Shown: positions 1 to 12,102, counted from the first letter of the stretch. The stretch: 64,000 bases of DNA from Paenibacillus terrigena DSM 21567 (GCF_000374845.1 NZ_KB895412.1:1-64000), one strand, 5' to 3'. Translations and numbers: made by a program. Notes: generated by a model from the letters alone, not told the origin.

Positions 1-268
1 CGTTACCCCACCAACTAGCTAATGCGCCGCAGGCCCATCTGTAAGTAGCAGATTGCTCCGCTTTTCCCAGCTCGATCATGCGACCAAGTTGATTATTCGG
101 TCTTAGCTACCGTTTCCGGTAGTTATCCCGATCTTACAGGCAGGTTGCCTACGTGTTACTCACCCGTCCGCCGCTAAGTTATTCCCGAAGGAATAACTCC
201 GCTCGACTTGCATGTATTAGGCACGCCGCCAGCGTTCGTCCTGAGCCAGGATCAAACTCTCCAATAAA
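1..268 (-). rRNA. rrs: 16S ribosomal RNA, 5' part (cut by window edge)
   Basis: Read on the minus strand, the segment ends in the conserved start of bacterial 16S rRNA (GAGTTTGATCCTGGCTCAG near 242-260) and continues leftwards through helices typical of the first ~265 nt. The mature 5' end is set near 268 by analogy with Bacillus. The rest of the gene and operon lie outside the window. An rRNA operon directly downstream of gyrA and an HD-GYP gene is a familiar layout near the origin of Paenibacillus-type genomes; it is transcribed with the replication fork. Confidence 0.97.
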
Positions 269-406
269 GTGTTTGACTTGCTCATTTTGAATCTGACTTG
301 CTTGCGAGAACCGAAGTTCTCGTTATACTTTCAATCATTCGTTGTTCAGTTTTCAAAGATCAATGTCTTTCTCGTTGTCGCCGTTGTTCTCAGCAACAAC
401 TTTTAT

Positions 407-435
407 AATATATCATGTTTGATTTCATAATGCAA
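407..435 (-). promoter_or_regulatory. rRNA operon promoter
   Basis: On the minus strand TTGCAT (430-435) is followed after exactly 17 nt by TATATT (407-412), a good sigma-A promoter, about 140 nt upstream of the 16S 5' end. The leader between them contains a short hairpin (cgagaacttcggttctcg, near 306-323) of the kind seen in rRNA leaders. Confidence 0.7.
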
Positions 436-477
436 GCTTTTTTTTGAATCTTTTTTAAAATCTCTTTTAAAGAAGAA

Positions 478-534
478 AGCTGCGATATATTATCGTCCCG
501 CCTCTCTTGGGCGGAATATTAATATATCACAGCT
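478..534 (-). terminator. Long hairpin between HD-GYP gene and rRNA promoter
   Basis: A 57-nt imperfect inverted repeat with outer arms AGCTGcGATATATTA / TAATATATCaCAGCT and a GC-rich core CCGCC/GGCGG. Leftwards on the minus strand it is followed by a pyrimidine-rich stretch (CTTTCTTCTTT). It most likely terminates transcription from gyrA/HD-GYP before the rRNA promoter, which starts about 45 nt further on. Confidence 0.6.
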
Positions 535-572
535 TATCTATATCAGTCAACTATTTTTTAAAAAAATAAACC

Positions 573-1646
573 TTAACTTATAATCTCTTGGATATATAGG
601 TTGCGCTCATGAACCAAATTAATAATCTGTCCTTTAACGGAAACCCATGGACGTGTCGGATGTTGATGATCTGAGAATACAATCTCCCCCATACGCCCAT
701 CATTCAATCGTACGATCATGCCATTGTGGAACTGAGTTACACGATGAATAAATGTACGTACACAATCCGCATCCAATTTGCCAAAAGATTCTTCTGCAAG
801 CAACTCTAGCACCGAATAAGGCGATGCTGCTTTCTTGAACGTTCGATCCAACGTCATCGCATGGAAAATATCTGCTACAGCAACAATTTTGGCATAAGGA
901 TGAATCTGCTCCGATTTAACACCTAACGGGTAGCCCGAGGCATCAATCTTCTCATGATGCTGCAAGGCTGTCCTTTTGACCCCATCATTAATCGATGCAA
1001 GATTCTTAAGTAAGTTATATCCGTAGGTCGTATGACGCCGTACCTCTTCCGTCTCTTCGCTCGTTAATGCGATAGGCTTGAAGAGAATGTCCGGATCAAC
1101 CTTGGCATTCCCAATATCGTGCAGCAATCCCGCTAGAGCAACCTGCATAAGTTCTTTCTGCGGGATACCCTTCCATTTCGCGAGCATATAAGAGGTTAAG
1201 GCTACGAGTACAGCATTGTGATACATGTACTCCCGCTCTTTCATCTGGCGAGGTGAAAAGGTTAGCACGTTATATTGCGATATCTGATCAATTAGTAATT
1301 CAAGTTGAGAACGCAGCTCCAGCACGGGAATATCATTCACGATAGCGCTCTTGAATGCCCGTTTGACCAATGAGACCATTTTCTCATATTGCTCATAAAA
1401 AGATAACGAGGCGGGAGTTGTCACGGAAGGAGTGACAGAATCACTCCCCTCCTCTACTTGTTGTGCCTTTAATTTGTCTTCCGGTCGATCAACCGCTACC
1501 TGCGTGATAAGAAATGCTTGTAGGATTTCTAAATCACGCTGAAGAATGACTTTCCCCTTATGAAACAACAAACTACCGAGCGGAGTATGCACATCTTGTA
1601 TGATTTTATCGCCTAGTTTCAGCCCTGATACCGTCACATTCGCCAT
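573..1646 (-). CDS. HD-GYP domain protein (probable c-di-GMP phosphodiesterase)
   Basis: 357 aa. The N-terminal ~130 residues are a variable region with no recognised catalytic motif; residues ~140-320 form an HD-GYP domain with the metal-binding HD pair (HDIGN, residues 176-180), the HHE triad (230-232) and the GYP signature (238-240). Such enzymes hydrolyse cyclic di-GMP to pGpG or GMP. No membrane segment is visible, so it is probably cytosolic. It follows gyrA on the same strand with a 38-nt gap and may be co-transcribed with it. The position between gyrA and rrn is typical of Paenibacillus. Activity is inferred from the intact motifs. Confidence 0.9.
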   Translation of the reverse strand: MANVTVSGLKLGDKIIQDVHTPLGSLLFHKGKVILQRDLEILQAFLITQVAVDRPEDKLKAQQVEEGSDSVTPSVTTPASLSFYEQYEKMVSLVKRAFKSAIVNDIPVLELRSQLELLIDQISQYNVLTFSPRQMKEREYMYHNAVLVALTSYMLAKWKGIPQKELMQVALAGLLHDIGNAKVDPDILFKPIALTSEETEEVRRHTTYGYNLLKNLASINDGVKRTALQHHEKIDASGYPLGVKSEQIHPYAKIVAVADIFHAMTLDRTFKKAASPYSVLELLAEESFGKLDADCVRTFIHRVTQFHNGMIVRLNDGRMGEIVFSDHQHPTRPWVSVKGQIINLVHERNLYIQEIIS

Positions 1647-1684
1647 TGTAGCTTCACTTCTCCCGTATATACAACTACGATTGT

Positions 1685-4231
1685 CTATTCTTCAGAATCC
1701 CCTGGCTCTTCTGCATCTTGCACTTCTGTACCCGACTCAGCTGCTTCATCAACTGATTCTAGACCCTCTGCTTGATCCTGGAATTCCCCATTCGTCTCTT
1801 CTTCTTCTTCACTCTTATCCGCGCGTGCTACCGTTGCAACCGAATCATCTTCACGGATATTAATCAATCTAACCCCTTGCGTATAACGTCCCATCGTGGA
1901 GATACCTGACATGCTCATCCGAATCAATGTGCCTGATTCCGTAATGATCATCAAGTCTTCTTCATTACGAACCACTTTGAGTCCTACAACAGGGCCATTC
2001 TTCTCCGTTACGTTAATGGTCTTAATCCCTTTACCGCCACGAGTCTGAGAACGATACTCTGTTGCTGGAGTACGTTTACCGTAACCTTTGGAAGTTACAA
2101 TCAACACCTCAAGCTCCGGATCCACGATATCCATATCGATGACTTTATCATCTTCACCGATGTTGATCCCTTTAACCCCGGTTGCGCTGCGTCCCATCGA
2201 ACGAACATCGCTCTCGGAGAAGCGGATCGACATTCCTTGGCTTGTTCCCATAATAATCTCTTGATTACCGTCTGTTAACTTAACGCCGATCAGATCATCG
2301 TCTTCACGAAGATTAATCGCAATCAAGCCGCCCTTACGAATATTCGTATAATCATCAAGCGGTGTCTTCTTCACAATCCCTTGACGTGTCGCGAAGAACA
2401 AATATTCATCACTGTCAAATTTCTGGACTGGAATGACGGCATTAATCGTCTCACCCTGTTCGATATGAATCAAGTTGATGATTGGAGTCCCTCTAGCCGT
2501 ACGGCTTAGATCTGGGATCTCATACCCCTTGATCTTGTACACCTTACCTTTATTCGTGAAGAACATGAGGTAATGATGCGTATTGGTTACGAAAAGATGC
2601 TCAACGAAGTCGTTGTCTTTCGTATCCATCCCAATAACACCTTTACCACCGCGTCGTTGACTGCGGTATGTGTTCACTGGAAGACGCTTGATATAACCCG
2701 AATGGGTAATCGTCACGATTACATCTTCCTGTGGGATAAGATCTTCGTCCAAGATACTCTCTTCGCCAACCGTAATTTCGGTACGTCGCTCATCACCAAA
2801 TCGCGTCTTGATCTCATTCAATTCTTCGCTAATGATATCGAGCACAAGCTGCTCATTCGCAAGAATCTCACGATACTCCGCAATCTTCAACATGAGTTCT
2901 TGGTATTCATTCTCGATCTTATCGCGTTCCAAACCGGTTAACCGGCGTAGACGCATATCGAGAATCGCTTGAGCCTGATCAAAACTTAGACCGAACCGAG
3001 TGATTAAGCCTTCACGTGCTTCTTCGTCTGACTTGGAACCACGAATCAAGGCGATAACTTCGTCGATATGATCAAGCGCAATTCGTAAGCCTTCTAAAAT
3101 ATGAGCGCGTGCTTCTGCTTTCTTCAGATCAAACTCCGTCCGACGGCGGATAACGATTTTCTGATGCTCCAGGTAATGATAAAGCATATCCTTCAAATTC
3201 AGAACCTTCGGCTGCTTATCGACAAGAGCAAGCATATTAATCCCAAAGTTGGTCTGCATTGCTGTATGTTTGTAGAGATTGTTCAACACCACATTCGGAT
3301 TCACATCTTTACGAAGCTCAATCACGATGCGCATTCCGTTACGGTCGGATTCATCTCTTAAATCTGTTATTCCCTCTAGCTTCTTCTCGCGGACCAATTC
3401 AGCAATTTTCTCTACGAGACGTGCTTTGATAACTTGATAAGGCAATTCATGAACAACAATTCGTGCGCGGTTCCCGTTTTCTTCAATGGTTGCGCGTGCA
3501 CGCATCGTCACAGATCCACGACCTGTGGCATACGCTTGGCGAATTCCTTCGCGCCCTAGAATATAACCCGATGTTGGGAAATCCGGACCTTTTATGTAAT
3601 CCATTAATTCCATAGGTGTAATCTCAGGATTGAGAATCAACGCCTGAACGCCATCAATGACTTCGGTCAAGTTATGCGGTGGAATGTTTGTGGCCATCCC
3701 GACAGCAATCCCCGAAACCCCATTCACGAGCAAATTCGGAAAACGAGCCGGCAAAACAACAGGTTCACTCTCTTCCCCGTCATAGTTCGGTGCAAAATCG
3801 ACCGTTTCTTTGTTGATGTCGCGCAGCATTTCCATTGCAATCTTGGATAGACGTGCTTCGGTATAACGCATTGCCGCTGCAAAATCACCGTCAATGGAAC
3901 CGAAGTTACCATGCCCGTCGATTAACATATATCGAAGCGAGAAATCTTGTGCCATCCGGACCATGGTCTCGTAGACAGCTGAATCCCCGTGTGGATGATA
4001 CTTACCGATAACTTCTCCGACGATTCTCGCCGATTTCTTGTACGGCTTATCCGGCGACATGCCGAGCTCCGACATCGCGAACAAAATTCTACGGTGAACC
4101 GGCTTCAGACCATCGCGAACATCAGGTAAAGCACGGCTAGCAATGATGCTCATCGCATAATCCATAAAGGATTCGCGCATTTCAACACCAATGTCCCGAT
4201 CTTTAATTTGCGAGCGTGTTTCTTCTGACAT
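1685..4231 (-). CDS. gyrA: DNA gyrase subunit A
   Basis: 848 aa. The subunit cleaves and religates DNA for negative supercoiling. The catalytic tyrosine lies in [12 protein letters not shown]; the quinolone-resistance segment reads GDSAVYET with the usual Ser and acidic residue, i.e. the drug-sensitive type. The GyrA box (QRRGGKG) is present in the C-terminal beta-pinwheel, followed by an acidic Glu/Asp-rich tail. The frame can be extended five codons to a TTG at 4246, but those codons are themselves the ribosome binding site (TTGAGGAGGTCC), so ATG at 4231 is the start. It lies downstream of gyrB with a 229-nt gap that holds the gyrB terminator, so it is probably separately transcribed. Confidence 0.98.
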   Translation of the reverse strand: MSEETRSQIKDRDIGVEMRESFMDYAMSIIASRALPDVRDGLKPVHRRILFAMSELGMSPDKPYKKSARIVGEVIGKYHPHGDSAVYETMVRMAQDFSLRYMLIDGHGNFGSIDGDFAAAMRYTEARLSKIAMEMLRDINKETVDFAPNYDGEESEPVVLPARFPNLLVNGVSGIAVGMATNIPPHNLTEVIDGVQALILNPEITPMELMDYIKGPDFPTSGYILGREGIRQAYATGRGSVTMRARATIEENGNRARIVVHELPYQVIKARLVEKIAELVREKKLEGITDLRDESDRNGMRIVIELRKDVNPNVVLNNLYKHTAMQTNFGINMLALVDKQPKVLNLKDMLYHYLEHQKIVIRRRTEFDLKKAEARAHILEGLRIALDHIDEVIALIRGSKSDEEAREGLITRFGLSFDQAQAILDMRLRRLTGLERDKIENEYQELMLKIAEYREILANEQLVLDIISEELNEIKTRFGDERRTEITVGEESILDEDLIPQEDVIVTITHSGYIKRLPVNTYRSQRRGGKGVIGMDTKDNDFVEHLFVTNTHHYLMFFTNKGKVYKIKGYEIPDLSRTARGTPIINLIHIEQGETINAVIPVQKFDSDEYLFFATRQGIVKKTPLDDYTNIRKGGLIAINLREDDDLIGVKLTDGNQEIIMGTSQGMSIRFSESDVRSMGRSATGVKGINIGEDDKVIDMDIVDPELEVLIVTSKGYGKRTPATEYRSQTRGGKGIKTINVTEKNGPVVGLKVVRNEEDLMIITESGTLIRMSMSGISTMGRYTQGVRLINIREDDSVATVARADKSEEEEETNGEFQDQAEGLESVDEAAESGTEVQDAEEPGDSEE

Positions 4232-4432
4232 GCTGGACCTCCTCAAACTGTATATCCCTCAAAAAATATAATCCATATATTTCTATTTGTTCCACCATTC
4301 AAGGACATCTAAACCTATGTACAATGGTGTTTATGCCCTACGGCACAACACATCTATTATACCATTGAATAAGATGATTGTCCTGTTGTTTTCATTTCTT
4401 TTCATACCATCGTTGGTGAAAATAAGAAGAAA

Positions 4433-4454
4433 GGAAGATGGTCGCCCATCTTCC
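4433..4454 (-). terminator. gyrB terminator
   Basis: Perfect 9-bp stem GGAAGATGG / CCATCTTCC with a 4-nt loop just past the gyrB stop. On the minus strand it is followed by a T-rich stretch (TTTCTTCTTATTTTC). The rest of the gyrB-gyrA gap shows nothing beyond the gyrA ribosome binding site. Confidence 0.8.
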
Positions 4455-4460
4455 TGTAGT

Positions 4461-6380
<1,920 letters not shown>

Positions 6381-6417
6381 CTACTTCTATAGTTTCAATT
6401 CAACGAATCGAGGATTT

Positions 6418-6669
6418 TTACGCCCCCGCCGTAAAAGAGTTCGCTCTTTTTTTCAACGTCGTAGAGGAAATCGGGGAATAATATATTTTGCCTTTGGTGA
6501 CAACGATGGATTTCGCTTCTTCCTCGCCGATTACTTCCACGTTCTTCTGCCCTTCCGCATGGGATAGAAATTGCTTCGAGCACTTAGATGATTTCTCAAT
6601 GGATACATCGAAAATTGCTACGAGCTCTGACGAGCGAATCACCTTTTCCCCGCCTAAATGAATATACAT
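6418..6669 (-). CDS. remB: Extracellular matrix regulator RemB (DUF370/YaaB)
   Basis: 83 aa. Starts MYIHLGGEKVIRSSELVAIF and carries the SIVVTKGKIYYSPISSTTLKKR block characteristic of Bacillus YaaB/RemB, a paralogue of the DNA-binding biofilm activator RemA. It lies between recF and gyrB as in B. subtilis. ATG at 6669 has a good ribosome binding site (GAGGAGTGG). It is a small basic cytosolic protein whose exact targets are unclear; activation of matrix genes is by family analogy. Confidence 0.92.
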   Translation of the reverse strand: MYIHLGGEKVIRSSELVAIFDVSIEKSSKCSKQFLSHAEGQKNVEVIGEEEAKSIVVTKGKIYYSPISSTTLKKRANSFTAGA

Positions 6670-6715
6670 CAGATTCCACTCCTCAAAGCCTTCTTCAAAA
6701 GGCTGATTTCAGTGC

Positions 6716-7828
6716 TTAACGCATTACATTTCCCGAACGGACATGGTAGATGTTCGCATCTTTCAGCTTGCTCGCATGAATGCTCTCGATACCTGTCGTC
6801 GTAATGAACGTCTGCACTTTGCTCTGGAACGTCTCGATCAACTGCGTTTGTCGATTCTGGTCAAGTTCTGACAGTACATCATCCAGCAGAAGTACCGGAT
6901 ATTCGCCAATTTCCTCATGAATGAGCTCAATCTCAGCTAATTTAAGCGATAATGCGGTCGTGCGCTGTTGGCCTTGCGAACCGTACGTTTGAACTTCTTT
7001 ATCGTTGATATAAAAAGAAAGATCATCGCGATGAGGCCCTACGAGGGTTATTCCACGCCGTATTTCCTGTTCCTTCATTTGTGATAACTTTATCATAAAA
7101 TGCTCAAATAAGACAGCTTCATCTTCCGACCCGTCCATGGGGAAAGAAGGAAGGTAGCTAATCGAGAGCTCTTCAATACCGTTTGTAATCCCTTGATGAA
7201 TCGATTTGGCCCACTGTTCTAATTTACTTATAAATTGTTTCCTTTTTTTGATAATTTTAACACCTTGTGTCACAAGCTGTTCGTTCCACACTTCGAGCAT
7301 TGCTTGGGAAGAGGCACCTTGCTGCCATGCATTCTTAAGTACATTGTTACGCTGAACGACAATTTTCTGGTATTGCTGGAGAGCGTAGAGGTAATTGGGC
7401 TGCACTTGACCGATCTCGATATCGAGGAAACGCCGGCGAATCCCTGGTGTCCCTTTGACAATTTCCAAGTCTTCCGGCGCGAACATGACAACATTGAGCG
7501 CCCCAATGAAATTGCTGAGCTTCTTCTGCTCGAGCCCGTTGATCTTCGCCTGCTTGCCTTGTTGGGCGAGATTGAGCTCGAGATGAACGGGCCCATACTT
7601 CTTATCCACAACTGCTTCGAGATGCGCTCTCGATTCTCCCCAACCGATCAATTCTTTGTTCTTATCCGTGCGATGCGATTTGGTCAGGGCAAGTACGAAG
7701 ATCGCTTCAAGTAAATTCGTCTTGCCCTGCGCATTCTGACCAATGAAAATGTTCACTTTTTGGTCGGTATTTAGTTCTATCTCGGGAATATTGCGGTAGT
7801 TCTGCAGCCGAATATTTTTAACGAACAC
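6716..7828 (-). CDS. recF: DNA replication and repair protein RecF
   Basis: 370 aa, usual length. SMC/ABC-like ATPase that loads RecA at gaps with RecO and RecR. Walker A is GQNAQGKTN (residues ~29-37), the ABC signature is GSQGQQRT, and Walker B plus D-loop is LLLDDVLSELD near residue 310. It lies between yaaA and remB in the conserved dnaA-dnaN-yaaA-recF order and is spaced 36 nt from yaaA, so it is probably co-transcribed with it. Confidence 0.97.
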   Translation of the reverse strand: MFVKNIRLQNYRNIPEIELNTDQKVNIFIGQNAQGKTNLLEAIFVLALTKSHRTDKNKELIGWGESRAHLEAVVDKKYGPVHLELNLAQQGKQAKINGLEQKKLSNFIGALNVVMFAPEDLEIVKGTPGIRRRFLDIEIGQVQPNYLYALQQYQKIVVQRNNVLKNAWQQGASSQAMLEVWNEQLVTQGVKIIKKRKQFISKLEQWAKSIHQGITNGIEELSISYLPSFPMDGSEDEAVLFEHFMIKLSQMKEQEIRRGITLVGPHRDDLSFYINDKEVQTYGSQGQQRTTALSLKLAEIELIHEEIGEYPVLLLDDVLSELDQNRQTQLIETFQSKVQTFITTTGIESIHASKLKDANIYHVRSGNVMR

Positions 7829-7864
7829 GCCTTCGCCTCCCCTCGTGTCTGAATCGACAACTTA

Positions 7865-8092
7865 TTACGAAAGCGCAGATCGTTCGACTTGAAACTCGCC
7901 ATGCCCGTCCACTTTGACAATATCAGAGTCATATAGCTTGCGTCCGCGACGATTTTCAGATTCTCCGTTGACCCATACTTGCTCTTCTTGTAAGAAAAAC
8001 TTCGCATGGCCTCCTGTAGCAATGCAATCCGATAACTTCAGAAACTGGCCTAGTGTAATATACTCGGTCTTAATCGTAATGTTCTTCATCAT
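7865..8092 (-). CDS. yaaA: S4-domain protein YaaA
   Basis: 75 aa. Small S4-type RNA-binding protein: ITLGQFLKLSDCIATGGHAKFFLQEEQVWVNGESENRRGRKLYDSD matches the YaaA/RlbA-like family that always sits between dnaN and recF in Bacilli. There are two adjacent ATG codons (8092 and 8089), with AAAGGG upstream of both. It probably acts in ribosome assembly or RNA binding; the precise role is unknown. Confidence 0.93.
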   Translation of the reverse strand: MMKNITIKTEYITLGQFLKLSDCIATGGHAKFFLQEEQVWVNGESENRRGRKLYDSDIVKVDGHGEFQVERSALS

Positions 8093-8122
8093 TCAATCCC
8101 TTTCGACGCGATTCTTGCCTAA

Positions 8123-9268
8123 TTAGACTTGCGGTGTACGATACGGCAGGATCAGATGCAAGCTGTTCTGATGATCTGTCGGTTTAATAATGATCGGGCT
8201 CATGGCGCCTGTGAATCCAATAAAAATATATTCGCTTTCGATGACTTTCAGCACGTCTAGCATATATTTGGAGTTAAACGTGATGCGAAGCGGTTCGCCG
8301 TTAAATTCACGCGCGTCCAGCTGCTCCGTTACTTTACCAAGCTGTGTCGAGCTCGAAGAAATCTCGATGCTGCCGTCCTCTTTGGTCAAGAGTAGTACAA
8401 TGTTCGTCTTTTCTTCGCGGGATAGCAAATAAGCACGGTCAATTGCTTCCGTTAATTTTTTTGTATCCAGGACGAGTTCTGTTTTGTAATTCTGCGGAAT
8501 AATTTTAGAAGTATCGGGATAAATGCCGTCCAATATACGCGAATAGAACAAGACACGATCGATTTTGAATAACACTTGGTTATCCGATACGACAATGTCG
8601 ACAATTGTATTTTGATCCGGCACGATTTTGCTTAATTCATTTAAGGTCTTACCTGCAATAACAACATTGTTAAACCGGGCTTCAGATTCAACTTGGATCG
8701 TTGCCGTGCGGCTTGCTAGGCGGTGGCGGTCTGTTGCTGCAAATTTCAACTCATTGCCGGATAGATTCCAGAGGATCCCCGTTAGAATCGGCGTGCTTTC
8801 GTTTGTTGAAATTGCGAATACGGTTTGTTTGATCATCGTTTTGAGAAGATCCCCGTTAATACTGAGTACTTCGTTTTCTTCGATCGTTGGAAGTACAGGG
8901 AATTCTTCAGGATCCAAGCCGACCATTTGAATATCTGTTGCACCAGATCGGATAAACGTCTGGAAATGTTCTTTTACTTCAATTTCGATAAATTCTGACG
9001 GCAATTTCTTAATCATTTCGATAAAAAATTTAGCAGGCAATACGACGCTACCAATTTTCTCGATTTGAACGATGGTTTGTTTATCGTCTTCAACAGGAAT
9101 AAAACTTTGAATCGAAATATCCGTATCGCTTGCCGTTAAAGTTACCCCTTGGTAAGAAACATCGATTTTGATACCACTGAGAATGGGAATTGTAGTCCGA
9201 CTGGAAATTGCCTTAGATACATTTTGTATCGAATCGTTGAGTTCATGTTTTAAAATACTGATTTTCAT
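8123..9268 (-). CDS. dnaN: DNA polymerase III beta subunit (sliding clamp)
   Basis: 381 aa with the three-domain clamp fold. Conserved blocks include TIPILSGIKI, a TDTDISI-like strand (ASDTDISIQ), TDRHRLA, and the C-terminal LILPYRT ligand-pocket segment. It forms the processivity ring for the replicative polymerases. It follows dnaA after 227 nt that contain DnaA boxes, and is followed by yaaA after 30 nt. Ribosome binding site AAAAGGAGAAT before ATG. Confidence 0.98.
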   Translation of the reverse strand: MKISILKHELNDSIQNVSKAISSRTTIPILSGIKIDVSYQGVTLTASDTDISIQSFIPVEDDKQTIVQIEKIGSVVLPAKFFIEMIKKLPSEFIEIEVKEHFQTFIRSGATDIQMVGLDPEEFPVLPTIEENEVLSINGDLLKTMIKQTVFAISTNESTPILTGILWNLSGNELKFAATDRHRLASRTATIQVESEARFNNVVIAGKTLNELSKIVPDQNTIVDIVVSDNQVLFKIDRVLFYSRILDGIYPDTSKIIPQNYKTELVLDTKKLTEAIDRAYLLSREEKTNIVLLLTKEDGSIEISSSSTQLGKVTEQLDAREFNGEPLRITFNSKYMLDVLKVIESEYIFIGFTGAMSPIIIKPTDHQNSLHLILPYRTPQV

Positions 9269-9495
9269 GGAAATTCTCCTTTTACATTTTCCTTGTGAAA
9301 AATGAATTCGTTACGACGCTGTGTATAGTTGTAATTCTTTAAATAATTATTAGTAATCGTAGTAGGCACCCTGAATATGTGGATAAGTGCCTTAAACGTC
9401 CATAAATGAAGCCTATCCACATGTGTATAGATTGTGCATAGGCGTTTTTGTTTTGAAGTATAGGTGTTGATAGATTTTTAGAAGAAAACGTCTTA
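9269..9495. promoter_or_regulatory. dnaA-dnaN intergenic region with DnaA boxes
   Basis: Contains an exact DnaA box (TGTGGATAA, 9378-9386, minus orientation) and a one-mismatch copy CTATCCACA at 9413-9421 on plus, about 30 bp apart. In B. subtilis the equivalent region is the second half of the bipartite origin and holds the unwinding element; that role here is by analogy. The sequence is AT-rich near 9340-9360. Confidence 0.65.
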
Positions 9496-10851
9496 TCACG
9501 TAGGGTTTTTAATTTTCTCTGTGATGTTATTGATGATTTTATATAATTCCTGATCGTTCTTCAGATTTTGGCTGATTTTCTCATGGGCGTGGATGACCGT
9601 CGTATGGTCGCGCCCGCCAAAAGCTTCGCCGATCTTCGGAAGGGAATAATCCGTTAATTCGCGTGAGAGATACATCGCAATTTGTCTCGGATAAGCAACC
9701 GCTTTGGTCCGCTTTCTTGCTTTGAAATCCTCGAGCTTCAAATTGTAGAATTCGCCGACTTTCTGCTGAATATGTTGAATCGTAATCATTCGCGGACGGG
9801 CAGATGGGATAATATCCTTGAGTGCTTCGGCTGCGAGATGCGATGTGATGTCTTCATTAATGAGCGAAGAATAGGCAACGACACGAATAAGAGCGCCCTC
9901 GAGCTCTCGAATGTTCGTATCAATTTGACTGGCAATATAGACCATGGCTTCATTCGGAATATCCAGATTCTCTGCTTTCGCTTTTTTCCGAAGAATTGCG
10001 ATACGCGTCTCCAGATCCGGAGCCTGAATATCGGTAATTAAACCCCATTCAAACCGGGAACGAAGTCTTTCTTCCAATGTCGGTATTTCTTTCGGCGGCC
10101 GGTCACTGGAAATGATGATCTGCTTCCGTTCTTCATGCAGCGCATTGAAAGTATGGAAGAATTCCTCTTGTGTCCCGTCTTTCCCCGCTAGAAATTGAAT
10201 ATCATCGATCAGCAAAATATCGATGTTGCGGTATTTATTCCGGAAGCTTTCCCCACGGTTATCACGAATGGCATTAATAAATTCATTCGTAAATTTCTCA
10301 GATGAAAGATAGAGTACTTTGGCGGAAGGATTATGCTCCAATATAAATTGACCGATCGCATGCATTAAGTGCGTCTTGCCAAGACCAACGCCCCCATATA
10401 AGAAGAGCGGATTATAGGCTTTGGCCGGAGCTTCTGCTACGGCAAGCGACGCAGCATGGGCAAAACGGTTATTCGCACCAATAACAAAGGTATCGAAGGT
10501 ATACTTCGGATTTAACATATGAGGAAATGGTTCGTCTTGAACGACCGGCTCTGTAGCTGCCGTCAATGGTTGAGGTGGCAGTAGATCGATCTGTTTCGGT
10601 TCGTCGATGACAAACTTGACGTCAACTTTTTTGTCCAAATATTCAGAAATGGCAGATGCGACTAATTTGGTATAGCGGCTTTCAAGCCATTCTACTGCGA
10701 AAGAAGTCGGTGCCGATATGATGACGGAAGAATCACTAAGGGATACGAGTCGCGTTGCTTTAAACCAGGTATCAAAGCTGGGTTTGCTTAATTTTGTTTG
10801 GATGACAGACAAAATTTGATGCCATATTTCGTTCGTATGGCTGCTATCCAC
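9496..10851 (-). CDS. dnaA: Chromosomal replication initiator DnaA
   Basis: 451 aa. Domain I is at the N-terminus ([22 protein letters not shown]); the AAA+ domain carries Walker [14 protein letters not shown] and Walker [14 protein letters not shown]; domain IV has the DnaA-box-reading signature [19 protein letters not shown] at 10860 is in frame but falls inside the AAGGAG ribosome binding site; GTG at 10851 has it 8 nt upstream and is taken as the start. Likely autoregulated through the many DnaA boxes upstream. Confidence 0.98.
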   Translation of the reverse strand: MDSSHTNEIWHQILSVIQTKLSKPSFDTWFKATRLVSLSDSSVIISAPTSFAVEWLESRYTKLVASAISEYLDKKVDVKFVIDEPKQIDLLPPQPLTAATEPVVQDEPFPHMLNPKYTFDTFVIGANNRFAHAASLAVAEAPAKAYNPLFLYGGVGLGKTHLMHAIGQFILEHNPSAKVLYLSSEKFTNEFINAIRDNRGESFRNKYRNIDILLIDDIQFLAGKDGTQEEFFHTFNALHEERKQIIISSDRPPKEIPTLEERLRSRFEWGLITDIQAPDLETRIAILRKKAKAENLDIPNEAMVYIASQIDTNIRELEGALIRVVAYSSLINEDITSHLAAEALKDIIPSARPRMITIQHIQQKVGEFYNLKLEDFKARKRTKAVAYPRQIAMYLSRELTDYSLPKIGEAFGGRDHTTVIHAHEKISQNLKNDQELYKIINNITEKIKNPT

Positions 10852-11394
10852 AGAAGTCACTCCTTATTATTATTTCAAATGTGGTTGTAGCCATGGGGGT
10901 GCCATTTGAACAAGCTAAGCTTGTCCAATGTCGTAGAAAAAGAAAAAACGATGTAGAAATATCCACAAAATGCAGTATCGTGCAACTGATTTTGTACCCT
11001 TACATCGAAGTTTGTTCACAACGTTATCCACAGGCTGTTGATAAGATTGTTAATTTAAACGGCTATTCACAGCAAAAAGTAATCTAAGCATAGCAAAAAG
11101 GGGCTTGATTTTCAACGGATTCAAGGATTTTATCCACAAATTCAATAACTTGTGTATAATTTTTATGTACAACACAAGATATTGTTTATAACTTGTTGAA
11201 TAAACGACAAAGTTATCCAAAATGTGATTTTTATTATTCACAGGTTGTCCGCTGTGGGTAAGTTTTTGTCGAACAAATCTGTGTATATGTATTCGGGCAG
11301 GGCTGTGGATAATGTGAGAGGTATAGTTTATGGATCAAGGAAGAATGTCATACATTTGAGCGAATATCTTCTATATGGTATAAAGAGGGATTGG
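10852..11394. other. oriC: Replication origin oriC (dnaA-rpmH intergenic)
   Basis: The gap between dnaA and rpmH holds a cluster of DnaA boxes. Exact TTATCCACA: 11024-11032 (+), 11130-11138 (+), 11304-11312 (-). One mismatch or near: 10959-10967 (+), 11036-11044 (-), 11063-11071 (+), 11213-11221 (+), 11234-11242 (+), 11253-11261 (-). An AT-rich stretch at about 11145-11210 is a candidate unwinding element. No protein-coding gene fits here. The dnaA promoter must lie near 10870-10960 but has no clear consensus. Confidence 0.9.
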
Positions 11395-11423
11395 TTGACA
11401 TTTGGAACAGCCCATGATTTAAT
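11395..11423 (+). promoter_or_regulatory. rpmH promoter
   Basis: TTGACA (11395-11400), 17-nt spacer, TTTAAT (11418-11423): a strong sigma-A promoter about 60 nt before the rpmH start. Confidence 0.75.
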
Positions 11424-11481
11424 GGTATAAGGTGTTTTTTGAAGACCGATAATTGGAATTCCTTTGAGGAGGTGCAAATAA

Positions 11482-11616
11482 ATGAGACCTACATTTAAAC
11501 CAAATGTAAGTAAACGTAAAAAGGTTCATGGTTTCCGTAAGAGAATGAGCACGAAGAACGGCCGCAAGGTTTTAGCTGCTCGTCGTCTTAAAGGCAGAAA
11601 CAAATTAAGCGCTTAG
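11482..11616 (+). CDS. rpmH: 50S ribosomal protein L34
   Basis: 44 aa, very basic. [20 protein letters not shown] and the ending [13 protein letters not shown] are diagnostic for L34. The start has an excellent ribosome binding site (GAGGAGGTG). It is first in the conserved rpmH-rnpA-yidC-jag order. A hairpin 12 nt after the stop probably lowers read-through into rnpA. Confidence 0.98.
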   Translation: MRPTFKPNVSKRKKVHGFRKRMSTKNGRKVLAARRLKGRNKLSA

Positions 11617-11627
11617 AGCGTATGATA

Positions 11628-11652
11628 AGACCACTTTTGGTGGTCTTTTTTT
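11628..11652 (+). terminator. Terminator/attenuator after rpmH
   Basis: AAGACCAC / GTGGTCTT stem with loop, followed by seven T. Since rnpA follows in the same direction it may act as an attenuator that lets rpmH be expressed more than rnpA. Confidence 0.75.
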
Positions 11653-11703
11653 CATGTAAGGAGAAGAAATCGTATGCAATGGTACGGTTTATAAAGGTGT
11701 CTG

Positions 11704-11732
11704 TTGGTCGATACTGACAGTTGATCTAATCT
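11704..11732 (+). promoter_or_regulatory. Possible rnpA promoter
   Basis: TTGGTC (11704-11709), 17-nt spacer, TAATCT (11727-11732), placed between the rpmH terminator and rnpA. Moderate match only. Confidence 0.4.
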
Positions 11733-11754
11733 CATGAGGCCAGAGGAGTTCGTC

Positions 11755-12102
11755 GTGCAAAAAAAACTGCGTTTAACTAATCGTGCAGACTTCACACGTG
11801 TCTATCGGCATGGCAAATCATTCGCCAATCATCAATTTGTGGTGTACTGGTTCAACAAGCCGGAAATCGAGCGGTTTCGATTAGGCATCTCTGCAAGTAA
11901 AAAAATTGGGAATGCGGTCGTTCGCAATAGAATGCGTAGGCTCATTAAGGAAATTGTCCGTAAAAATGAAGCACGGATCATCGACCATGTCGATATGGTC
12001 TTTATTGTACGAAAAGGGGCTGTCCAGATGTCTTTTCAAGAGATGGAGAAGAGTATTCTGCATGTGCTCAAAAAAGCATCGCTCATCAAGCGGTCCCGCT
12101 AG
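11755..12102 (+). CDS. rnpA: Ribonuclease P protein component
   Basis: 115 aa from GTG at 11755. Protein cofactor of RNase P, which matures tRNA 5' ends. The conserved RNR motif lies in SKKIGNAVVRNRMRRLIKE; the LTNRADFTRVYRHGKS start matches the family. The frame can be extended seven codons to an ATG at 11734, but those codons contain the ribosome binding site (GAGGAG, 6 nt before GTG), and the shorter form fits the usual family length. Confidence 0.95.
   Translation: MQKKLRLTNRADFTRVYRHGKSFANHQFVVYWFNKPEIERFRLGISASKKIGNAVVRNRMRRLIKEIVRKNEARIIDHVDMVFIVRKGAVQMSFQEMEKSILHVLKKASLIKRSR

Noticed and set aside
4232-4246. TTG start five codons upstream in gyrA
   Set aside because: Those codons are the Shine-Dalgarno sequence itself.
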